64,000 nt of DNA. Origin: Gracilimonas sp040882225 (GTDB lineage: Bacteria; Bacteroidota; Rhodothermia; Balneolales; Balneolaceae). The notes under the pieces are model-generated. The model searched no databases. It was not told the DNA's origin and saw only the letters and a program-made list of their open reading frames with translations. A program made the translations under genes and the position numbers. The DNA is taken from positions 372,001 through 436,000 of the forward strand of contig JBBEBR010000014.1 of the NCBI GenBank assembly GCA_040882225.1. Direction: 5' to 3'. Shown piece after piece: positions 25,021 through 32,824 of the stretch; the stretch's first letter is position 1, and every line of letters starts with the position of its first letter.

Positions 25021-26043
25021 ATGGAAAAATTAACGAAATACAATAAAGCGGGGAATGAAGGGTATGTTTATGTGAGTTACGGCCATCCAAAGTACTTGAA
25101 GCATGTAATTGCTTCGGTAGTAACCCTTCGCAGATACGATACTACACGCCCAGTTGCAATTGCTTGTACCGAAAAGCACCGTGCTTTTCTTGAGAAGAAC
25201 AACTTATCCCATTTGTTTGATGTCATTCATCATCTTCCAGAAGAACATGCTTCTATTGTAGGATTTAAGCATAATTTTTATCACTACCTGTTTTTTGATA
25301 ACAATATTTTTCTGGATAGCGATATAATTTGGTGTAAAAATCCGGACAGCTTGTGGCAGTCTTTGAAGCCATTTGGTTTTACAGTGACAGGAAATTTGGT
25401 TTCGGATAATTTTTTTGGAGCTCCTAAGAGTATTGGCGTTGTAAAAGATATTTTGTTAGGAAGACGCCGGCGCACGTTAAAAAGATTTGGCCTTACCTAT
25501 TTAAGCCGTGCTCAAACAGGCGTTATGTATGCTTCTGATTACAGCCTTACAAAAAAAACCTGTAAGCTTGCAGGAGAAATGATCAAGCGGAAAAATGAAA
25601 CTCACTTTCAAAGCAGAAAGAAGGAAAAAGGGCGTACAGAAGAATCCTGCGAGTGGAGCTTAGCTATGGCGATGGCCAAGCTGGACATCCCTATTTATAA
25701 CTGGTTTCAGGGACATACGAGCCCCCAGTTAGATTATATTCAACTACTTACAGATCATGACAATGATTTCGAATATGTGAAGTGCAGGTACTACGCAAAC
25801 AACTTTGTGTATTCGTTCAGAGGATTAAAAAATAATTTTCTGAAGAAATTTTTAATTAACACCTTTTCACTTTTCCCAGGGAAAGGGGATTATATGCTGG
25901 TAACTCCTTATTGCCTGCATTTTGGGTGGTATCACGAAAAGCAGCCCTTTTTTGAATATTCTGAACGGGTTTGGGATGATCTTAAATCCTCCCAGAGAAG
26001 CAACCAAAAAAGCACTCCTGATTATCTTGAGCTCAAGAATTAA
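25021..26043 (+). CDS. Putative GT-A-fold glycosyltransferase-like protein
   Basis: A 340-residue soluble protein that I cannot place in a named family. The N-terminus reads GYVYVSYGHPKYLKHVIASVVTLRRY like nucleotide-sugar transferases that begin with a Rossmann-like strand and helix. FLDSDIIW near residues 97-104 is a DxD-type metal-binding motif expected in GT-A enzymes. A short GFTVTGNLVSDNFFGAP block follows, and the C-half contains WSLAMAMAKLDIPIYNW. This fits a glycosyltransferase acting on surface glycans. It is the first gene of the 25-32 kb glycan island, 31 bp after the MlaC-type gene and convergent with the next gene. Confidence 0.55.
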   Translation: MEKLTKYNKAGNEGYVYVSYGHPKYLKHVIASVVTLRRYDTTRPVAIACTEKHRAFLEKNNLSHLFDVIHHLPEEHASIVGFKHNFYHYLFFDNNIFLDSDIIWCKNPDSLWQSLKPFGFTVTGNLVSDNFFGAPKSIGVVKDILLGRRRRTLKRFGLTYLSRAQTGVMYASDYSLTKKTCKLAGEMIKRKNETHFQSRKKEKGRTEESCEWSLAMAMAKLDIPIYNWFQGHTSPQLDYIQLLTDHDNDFEYVKCRYYANNFVYSFRGLKNNFLKKFLINTFSLFPGKGDYMLVTPYCLHFGWYHEKQPFFEYSERVWDDLKSSQRSNQKSTPDYLELKN

Positions 26044-26103
26044 GCTTTCTGCCAATATTCTTAGTGGTAAATACATACTGAGGGATTTTCAAGCAAAGCC
26101 GAT

Positions 26104-27087
26104 TTAGTTTTCAGGAATTGGTGGGCGTTTTTCAGATTCTAAATCTTCTAAACTCTCCTCAACTACAATAGTGGGTTCTTTAGTGGAAAGTGTGGTGAAA
26201 AGGATCGCGTTTAGCATCTTATCGAGTACATTTTGAGCGATAAATAATCCGGCAATCCCCGCAGTAGATACATTTATCAACTTTGAAATCTCTATACTGG
26301 CTCCGATAAAAACCAAATCTTTATTTGGGAGAAAAGGAATCCGGCTTAAGACCAAAGTGACGCTCAAATAAGTGAACCAGATTCGCAAGGGAATTTCCGG
26401 CATCACAACATACCATTGAACTAACTGTAGAATATTCACTAGAATAAATCTTGAAGTATGGATTCCTAAAACAGAGAAAGCAGTCTTTTTAGGCATCGAG
26501 AAAAAGAATTTCCGAAAGCGCCAAAGAACTATCCCTATAATTACAACAATAATGGCAATTGATATATAGGTAAAGGCATTTTCTCCTCTAAGATAATCTA
26601 ACAGCGAAATTTGGCCTGTAGCAAAGAAAACCAGCAATAAAATAAAAGCTATAGTTGTGGATGCTACAGAAGAAAGGATGTTATTATCCCGAATAACTTT
26701 GAAGATTTCTTTGTCACTTTTTCCGAGCCTTTTCCGTGCCCAGGAAAAAAGCTGAAGTTCACCCGAATATCCCAGTACATCTTTATTGTACACTCTTTTT
26801 ATAATAAATATAGAGAAGCTTTCTTTAATTTTGATGTCCCAACTCATCCTATAGGTGAAAACTTCAGAAACAGGAAGTAGGAAGTAGTTCACTAAAAAAA
26901 TGAGATAGAAAAGGGGATGAACAGGAAGAGATACTATAAAATTTTTCCATCCAAGCTGAGTTAATTCTACTGCTAAGTAAACTATTATACCAACTTGAAT
27001 AAGTCGATTCAGAGCTTTACTAATTTTAGATGCTACCTCTGACTCTGAAAATTCTTTTAATGTTTGTTTAATGAATGCTTTATTCAC
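26104..27087 (-). CDS. Polytopic membrane protein, possibly flippase-like
   Basis: A 327-residue integral membrane protein with about seven or eight hydrophobic segments. Several have basic or polar residues at their ends, and there is a soluble acid-rich C-terminal tail (about residues 300-327). The overall plan resembles the lysylphosphatidylglycerol synthase TM/flippase-like (UPF0104) families, but I see no motif that decides it. ATG 27087 gives a charged N-terminal leader of ~30 residues. It lies between a GT-A-like gene and a GT2 gene on the AT-rich glycan island, so a role in lipid-linked sugar export or modification is plausible. Confidence 0.5.
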   Translation of the reverse strand: MNKAFIKQTLKEFSESEVASKISKALNRLIQVGIIVYLAVELTQLGWKNFIVSLPVHPLFYLIFLVNYFLLPVSEVFTYRMSWDIKIKESFSIFIIKRVYNKDVLGYSGELQLFSWARKRLGKSDKEIFKVIRDNNILSSVASTTIAFILLLVFFATGQISLLDYLRGENAFTYISIAIIVVIIGIVLWRFRKFFFSMPKKTAFSVLGIHTSRFILVNILQLVQWYVVMPEIPLRIWFTYLSVTLVLSRIPFLPNKDLVFIGASIEISKLINVSTAGIAGLFIAQNVLDKMLNAILFTTLSTKEPTIVVEESLEDLESEKRPPIPEN

Positions 27088-27193
27088 TTAATTATGCAGC
27101 TCATTTTATCTAACAATGGTTTTCCAAAGTGGCTCTCGGTAATTTTTATTAAACCCCGCTTCCTACACATAGGTATTTGAAATCGGGTATTCA

Positions 27194-27979
27194 TCAGAAT
27201 AGCTTCAACTCCTTCGATAACTCAAGATATTCATTGAAAGCTTCTTGAGCTTTAGGGCTAAGTTTGAAACGTGGATGATTGAATAAATTGCCTCTGATCT
27301 TTGCATGCCAGAGGTATTGAAGGAAAGAGGAAGGTGAATTTCGAATTCTTCTCTTAAAATGATCTTGTTCCCATGTATTGTTCCCATGAAAAGCCCTAAG
27401 AAATAAATAATTATAAGAATCGTCAAGTTTAAAATATTTTTTTTTCAACCACTCGTTAAGGTAAACTGTATCTTCAGCCCGTCGTGTTTCAGGATATCGA
27501 ATGCTATCATTTCTTTTGTGCATGATACTACCCGGAATACCATCAGGAAGCACGCCATTAAAAGGATGATTTATAAAATCTTGAGTATCTAAATGCATAA
27601 TTGCTGAGGAAAGGCAGCAAGCATCGTTTCCTTTATCCAGAATTTCAGCCTGAACCTTGATTCTGTCAGGATGATACCAGTCATCATCATCCCATTGCAT
27701 TAAATAATCTCCGGTGGCTTTTTCAAGGCTCATATTGCGCAACTTCCCCAAAACAGAATCAGGTTTTTCTTCAAGTTTTAAATATTTTATTTGCTCAGAT
27801 GGAATTTTACTTAGAATAGCAGAATAGTCTTCTTTACCATCATCAATAACTATCAATTCTTTATTATGATAGGTCTGATTTAAAAAACACTCTACAGCTC
27901 TTTTAGCTAATTGTGTTCGATTTGCTGTTACCATAAGGCAACTCACTTTTTTTGTACTCCTCATTGTGTCCCTTATCAA
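27194..27979 (-). CDS. GT2-family glycosyltransferase
   Basis: A 261-residue GT-A glycosyltransferase. The N-terminus has VSCLMVTANRTQLAKRAVECFLNQTY, then ELIVIDDGKEDYS with the first Asp of the nucleotide-sugar site. YLMQWDDDDWYHPDRI near residue 100 carries the metal-binding DxD. A later RAEDTVYLNEWL segment supplies the catalytic-base ED. The enzyme is probably inverting and cytoplasmic, building a surface polysaccharide repeat unit. ATG 27979 is used; an in-frame ATG at 27964 would shorten it by five residues. It is divergent from the GT4 gene at 28261. Confidence 0.9.
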   Translation of the reverse strand: MIRDTMRSTKKVSCLMVTANRTQLAKRAVECFLNQTYHNKELIVIDDGKEDYSAILSKIPSEQIKYLKLEEKPDSVLGKLRNMSLEKATGDYLMQWDDDDWYHPDRIKVQAEILDKGNDACCLSSAIMHLDTQDFINHPFNGVLPDGIPGSIMHKRNDSIRYPETRRAEDTVYLNEWLKKKYFKLDDSYNYLFLRAFHGNNTWEQDHFKRRIRNSPSSFLQYLWHAKIRGNLFNHPRFKLSPKAQEAFNEYLELSKELKLF

Positions 27980-28260
27980 AAAATTCTGCTTTGTTGGACA
28001 ATCAATATGATTAAAAAAGCCACAGTGACTTAATAAATATCAATCATCAAAGAAAGTTGAAACATGAATATAATTTATTCTTGATTATTTTGTGAGGCTT
28101 ATTTCGTTGATATATAATTTAAAAATTGCTATAAATAAAAGAGCTCCAGTTAAAAATCTATCTTTTTTGAATAGTAAAAGCTTTATATATAAACTACTAA
28201 TTTGCTAACTTAAACAGCGTTTTAATCTGTATGTTTTAAGCGAGAAGAATTTAAAAAAAA

Positions 28261-29568
28261 TTGACTGTTGAATTGAAAAAAGTTTTAATGATTGCTCCTT
28301 TTTTTGTGCCCCGGAGAAGGGTGGGTGCTTTACGCCCTTACAAATTTGCTAAACACTTGCATGAGTATGGGTGGGAATCTCATGTTTTGTGTTTTGATGT
28401 AAAAGGTGAGCAGCTTACAAAATATGAAGAACAAGCCCTTGTGCATACTCAAGTATATCGAATAGCACTTCCATTCGATAGAACTACTAAACAATCTAAA
28501 AGTGATATATCAAAAGAGAAAAAAGGAACAACGAATGGAAGAACTCAAAAGTTTATTGATTGGGTTGAACAGCAATTGCCTGTGGATAGTTGGTACCCCT
28601 TATTAAGATTTAACCAAAATAAAATAGAAGAACTAATAAAGAAGATACAGCCTGATATTTTATGGTCCACTGCCGATCCGTGGTCTAATTTGATTATTGG
28701 CAAAAATCTGAGTGCTAAATTCCATATCCCATGGGTTGCTGATTTGAGAGATCCTTGGACTTTATGCCCAGTAAGGTATAACAGCAAGTCGAAACATGTA
28801 AAACCTATTGATCAGAATCTGGAACGGGAAGTGATGAAGGAAGCAGATTGTATAGTTTTTACAGCTGAGAACACTTCCAGTCTTTATAAGCAACATTACC
28901 CAGAATACGCAAACAAGATAGAATTAATTCATAATGCATTCGAAGTAGAATCTCCGAATGATGTTTCTGGAACTCAGAAAATAAATGCTGAAGCTGATAT
29001 TAATTTGTTGTTCTTCGGAAAGTTCAGGCCATCATCTCCAGCTTATGTATTGATTAAAATATTAGAACAGATTGCTGAGAAAAATACCGATAGTTTGAAA
29101 GGAGTTAAAATTCTGCATTTGGGTGACTTAACTGAAGAGGAAAGTAAACAGGCTGAGAGAGCAGGAGTGAAAAATATTTTTAAAACCATTTCTCCAGTAC
29201 CTTATGAAAATGCCAAATTTGTATTAGGAAACGTTGAAATACTTATTTCTATTTTGAATCCGGCTCGGAATTTAGTGATACCTTCTAAATTTTGGGATTA
29301 TTTGGCTGCCGGTACTCCTATTTTTGCTATTGGAAATAATCAGGAAATGAAAAGCATACTTACTGAAACAGGCACAGGTGTACAGTTTTCATTTGAAGAG
29401 ATTGAAAAGGCAGTTAATTTTCTTACAGATACCATACAAAAAATTAGATCACAAAATAAGGTAAAAGATTTTAATCCGCATCAAAGTGAGATTCAAAAGT
29501 ATAGTGCCCAATCTGCTACAGAAAAATTGGTAACTCTTTTTGAAAATTTGTTAAAAAAATCTGCATGA
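28261..29568 (+). CDS. GT4-family glycosyltransferase
   Basis: A 435-residue GT-B enzyme. The N-terminal half opens with KVLMIAPFFVPRRRVGALRPYKFAKHLHEYGW and has the acceptor-side motif WVADLRDPWT near residue 163. The C-terminal half contains INLLFFGKFRPSSP and the donor-binding segment VIPSKFWDYLAAGTPIFAIG. It resembles the protein at 14359-15624 throughout, so the two are paralogues. The first codon is TTG 28261; an ATG at 28288 is possible. The flippase gene begins inside the stop (ATGA), so the two are co-translated and likely work in the same glycan pathway. Confidence 0.85.
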   Translation: MTVELKKVLMIAPFFVPRRRVGALRPYKFAKHLHEYGWESHVLCFDVKGEQLTKYEEQALVHTQVYRIALPFDRTTKQSKSDISKEKKGTTNGRTQKFIDWVEQQLPVDSWYPLLRFNQNKIEELIKKIQPDILWSTADPWSNLIIGKNLSAKFHIPWVADLRDPWTLCPVRYNSKSKHVKPIDQNLEREVMKEADCIVFTAENTSSLYKQHYPEYANKIELIHNAFEVESPNDVSGTQKINAEADINLLFFGKFRPSSPAYVLIKILEQIAEKNTDSLKGVKILHLGDLTEEESKQAERAGVKNIFKTISPVPYENAKFVLGNVEILISILNPARNLVIPSKFWDYLAAGTPIFAIGNNQEMKSILTETGTGVQFSFEEIEKAVNFLTDTIQKIRSQNKVKDFNPHQSEIQKYSAQSATEKLVTLFENLLKKSA

Positions 29569-31082
29569 GCAAACAAGGAGATTCCTTAGCGGAAAAAACC
29601 GGTGTGGTTGTTTTTGCAAGAATAATTACCACTGTCATTGATCTGCTGTTAGCCATAGCAGTAGTTAGAATTTTATCAAAAACCGATTTCGCTATTATAG
29701 GTTACTTATTGATGATTCACGAAGTAGCAAGAAATCTGGCAGTGATGGGTTTTCCTGAAAGCGTGTTTTACTACTTTGAGCAGGTAAGTAAAAGTTCCAG
29801 AAAAGGCTTTGTTCTACAGACGTTTATAATATTGCTTCTCACCGCCTTAATAGCTGCCTTAGTTATAGTAGGTTTCACTTATATTCTACCAGCACTATTA
29901 GAGAACTGGCCAGCCACATCAGTTGAAGCAATTCAACAGTTCTTGCCTTTAATGGCGTTAGTGGCATTTTTTGAGATTCCATCCTGGCCAGCATCTAATA
30001 TTTTATTAGCTGCCGATCGACATAAAGACGCTGCATGGTTGGAAGTTGGTACAAGCAGCCTCTCTTTCATTGCTCTTGTTTTACCTTTATGGGCCGGATT
30101 TTCTTTACAATTCGCTCTCTGGTGTTTAGTTGGTTATGCAATAATCCGTTTTGTAGTGTCTTTAATTTGGGTGTGGCATATTTTACCAGAATCAGAAACT
30201 TTAAAGTCTGAAACTTCCTTATCCGAACAATTTCGTTTTTCAATACCACTTGGTATTTCTGCGCTGGTTGGTAAGTTCAATAAGTATATTGATAAATTTA
30301 TAGTATCAATTTTTTTGATAGATACTGCTTATGCTGAATATTCTGTAGCAGCCAATGAAATTCCTATTATCAAAGTTATTCCATTTGCTGTAGGTTCCGT
30401 TCTTATAAGCCGGTATGTAAAATTTAATTTACAATCGAAAAAAGAAGAATTGCTAAGTTTGTGGTATAAGGGAATTGAAAAAGTAAGTCTTTTAGTAATA
30501 CCCTTAACAATAATGGTAATAATTACTGCAGGGGACTTAATTTCTATCCTATTTGAAACTGAAAATACATCCTATAAAGCAGCTATTTTGCCATTTCAAA
30601 TTTATAATTTGATTGTATTGATTAGGGTTACACACTATGGTAGTATTTTGCAAGCATTTGGTGATACTAAAGGGATTCTCTATTTCAGCTTAAATCTTTT
30701 AGTTGCAAATTTAATATTAAGTTTACCTATGACTTATTTTTTTGGTATTGCAGGAACTGCAACAGCCACTTTGATCGCTAACATTTATAATCTGGTAATT
30801 GTTTTAAAAAGAATTGGAACACATATGGAGCTTCCTTTAAAAAAAGTGCTTCCATTTCCGTTCTATTTTAAAGTATTGGGTATTTCCGTGTCTACTGCAC
30901 TTCCCGTGTGGGCTGTACGAAATTTTTTTATTTCAACAGAAGAGTCAATTTTGGGCATAATTTGGTCAATGCTGGCATTTCTAACTTTGTATGCGATGAT
31001 TGGCACGTTATTAAAAATAATATCAAAAGATGACTGGCTGAAATTTAAAAAATGGATAAGTCTGAGTTTTATGTGGAAGTAA
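29565..31082 (+). CDS. Wzx-like polysaccharide flippase (MVF/MOP superfamily)
   Basis: A 505-residue membrane protein with about 14 predicted transmembrane helices across its whole length, typical of Wzx/O-antigen flippases. It starts with the usual SLAEKTGVVVFARIITTVIDLLLAIAVVRIL helix, in which a first-helix Arg/Lys precedes a long hydrophobic stretch. A conserved-looking mid-region includes SIPLGISALVGKFNKYIDKFIVS. It would move an undecaprenyl-linked oligosaccharide across the inner membrane. It overlaps the GT4 gene by four bases (ATGA). No Wzy polymerase is seen in the window. Confidence 0.85.
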   Translation: MSKQGDSLAEKTGVVVFARIITTVIDLLLAIAVVRILSKTDFAIIGYLLMIHEVARNLAVMGFPESVFYYFEQVSKSSRKGFVLQTFIILLLTALIAALVIVGFTYILPALLENWPATSVEAIQQFLPLMALVAFFEIPSWPASNILLAADRHKDAAWLEVGTSSLSFIALVLPLWAGFSLQFALWCLVGYAIIRFVVSLIWVWHILPESETLKSETSLSEQFRFSIPLGISALVGKFNKYIDKFIVSIFLIDTAYAEYSVAANEIPIIKVIPFAVGSVLISRYVKFNLQSKKEELLSLWYKGIEKVSLLVIPLTIMVIITAGDLISILFETENTSYKAAILPFQIYNLIVLIRVTHYGSILQAFGDTKGILYFSLNLLVANLILSLPMTYFFGIAGTATATLIANIYNLVIVLKRIGTHMELPLKKVLPFPFYFKVLGISVSTALPVWAVRNFFISTEESILGIIWSMLAFLTLYAMIGTLLKIISKDDWLKFKKWISLSFMWK

Positions 31083-31111
31083 AAATGATTTAATTTGGTG
31101 TTAAGTTTTAT

Positions 31112-31954
31112 TCAGGCATTCCTTTTCAACACAGCAATTCCTTTTTTGCTTGGTTTATAAATCAAATTAAACTCAGGATACAACTTTAACCATTTCTGAA
31201 TAATCTCAGATTCTGACTTTCGTCCTGCATCATCTAAAATTATAACTGCTTCTTTGCTCAGGTGCTTATGTAGTAATGGTAAAGCAGGATATCTGGCATG
31301 AGTTTGTGTTTTTTCAGGTGGTCCATCAATAATCAAAAGATCTATTTTATTTTCTCCCGTATAGCCACTTAAGTTATACCATTTCCATAATTTACTATCT
31401 ATTTCATATGTTTCGAGTGGGGAATGAACAACAGAACCAATAGAACTCAATTTATGATTTTTAATTTGTTCATTTGTTTGCTGGCTGTAATCTTTATCAT
31501 GATCTAATGACAGAAATTTTCCACCACCATTTTCTTCCAGACAATAGCAGGAAATAATTGATGAAACACCACTTCCAGCTTCTAATATAAATTTGGGTTT
31601 AATCAAACGGCAGTATTCAATAATTGTGATTCCCAATTCAGGAAAAGCTGCCCAGTGTGACATTGACGGAAGAGGATAACGAAGATTTAGGAAATGATGC
31701 AGGGACATTAATGCCTGATTTTGTCTGCGTTCTTCTTCCAAATCTTTAGCCAGTTTTCGATAAAGATGGAATAAAAATGAAAGAATCAGGAAGAGGATTA
31801 GCGGAAGGGCAACAAGCAGAGTGGTATCAAATCCCCACATAAAAAAAATCATTATTTCAACTACAGCAAATAAAATAGGTGGTATAAAAATATAGTTATT
31901 ATCAACATATTTAATTTCAAGATTACTTAGATCTCGTCTAATTGTGTGAAGCAT
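31112..31954 (-). CDS. Membrane-anchored class I methyltransferase-like protein
   Basis: A 280-residue protein. Residues ~22-66 form two close hydrophobic helices. The C-terminal ~170 residues form a Rossmann methyltransferase-like domain: ILEAGSGVSSII (motif I), FLSLDHDKDY (motif II acid), and IDLLIIDGPPEKTQTHARYPALPLL (motif IV). The final strand AVIILDDAGRKSE fits the family. It may methylate a sugar or lipid at the membrane, but the substrate is unknown. It converges on the flippase gene with a 29-bp gap and is divergent from the DUF3047 gene. Confidence 0.7.
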   Translation of the reverse strand: MLHTIRRDLSNLEIKYVDNNYIFIPPILFAVVEIMIFFMWGFDTTLLVALPLILFLILSFLFHLYRKLAKDLEEERRQNQALMSLHHFLNLRYPLPSMSHWAAFPELGITIIEYCRLIKPKFILEAGSGVSSIISCYCLEENGGGKFLSLDHDKDYSQQTNEQIKNHKLSSIGSVVHSPLETYEIDSKLWKWYNLSGYTGENKIDLLIIDGPPEKTQTHARYPALPLLHKHLSKEAVIILDDAGRKSESEIIQKWLKLYPEFNLIYKPSKKGIAVLKRNA

Positions 31955-32055
31955 TAAGCTAAATTTTATTTTTTTTATATCTTCTAAGATATTTAATTAA
32001 TACTAAAATAGGGTAACTTCTGTTAGTATATTTTGCATTTTTAAATTGAGAGATA

Positions 32056-32805
32056 ATGATTAAAGGGACAATTTTTTTACTAATTTCTTTTTTCAGTTTT
32101 AATGCTTTTGCTCAATCCAATGAACCTCCTTCTTCCTTAAAACTTTTATCGAATGGCGATTATGTTATTGAAGATTTTGAAGAAGAAGAAATAGGAAGTT
32201 TACCTAAACGGTGGTTTAATCAAAGAGCAGAAAATAAAGTTTCTAATTACAATGAAGAATTGCGTGAAACTTATAATTATGAAGTTGTAGAAGAAGATGG
32301 AAATAAATATTTACGTTTTGAAGGGATCAAAGCTAAACATCTAACATTTCCTTTGTTAAAGGTTGAAAATCTCAACATTCATGAAACACCAATTTTAAGT
32401 TGGGATTGGAGAGCAACTAAAATTCCTGAAGGTGGAAATGAAGACACTAATGATAAAAATGATGTCGTAGCAAGTGTTTACGTTGCTTTTGATATGGGAA
32501 GAATTGCTTTGGTCAAAAAAGTACCAAAATCTATTCGTTATACCTGGAGCAGTACATTACCTGTAGGTACAGAATTATCAAAATTTTTTGGTAATCAAAA
32601 AATAGTTGTCGTAGCTTCTGGAAAAGAAGGGCTTGGGAGTTGGAAGTCGTTCAGTAGGAATATTGCTCAGGACTATAAGCGCCTGTTCGGGGATAATCCT
32701 CCTAAGGTTCCCTTGGCATTTTTAATTCTTAGTGATGGAGATGATACCAAAGACGTTGTTATAGCTGATTATGACAATATCACTTTATCTTCAGCCAATA
32801 AGTGA
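32056..32805 (+). CDS. DUF3047-family exported protein
   Basis: A 249-residue secreted or periplasmic protein with a Sec signal (MIKGTIFLLISFFSFNAFAQ, cut near residue 20). The mature part matches the DUF3047 pattern: EDFEEEEIGSLPKRWFNQ, ILSWDWRATKIPEGGNE, NDVVASVYVAFD, RYTWSSTLPVGT and a final GDDTKDVVIADYDNI. The fold is probably a carbohydrate-binding-like beta sandwich; function is unknown. It is followed after 19 bp by the large MMPL/RND transporter, so the two may act together on an exported lipid or glycan. Confidence 0.82.
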   Translation: MIKGTIFLLISFFSFNAFAQSNEPPSSLKLLSNGDYVIEDFEEEEIGSLPKRWFNQRAENKVSNYNEELRETYNYEVVEEDGNKYLRFEGIKAKHLTFPLLKVENLNIHETPILSWDWRATKIPEGGNEDTNDKNDVVASVYVAFDMGRIALVKKVPKSIRYTWSSTLPVGTELSKFFGNQKIVVVASGKEGLGSWKSFSRNIAQDYKRLFGDNPPKVPLAFLILSDGDDTKDVVIADYDNITLSSANK

Positions 32806-32824
32806 TTTTATGGGTAAAATTTAG

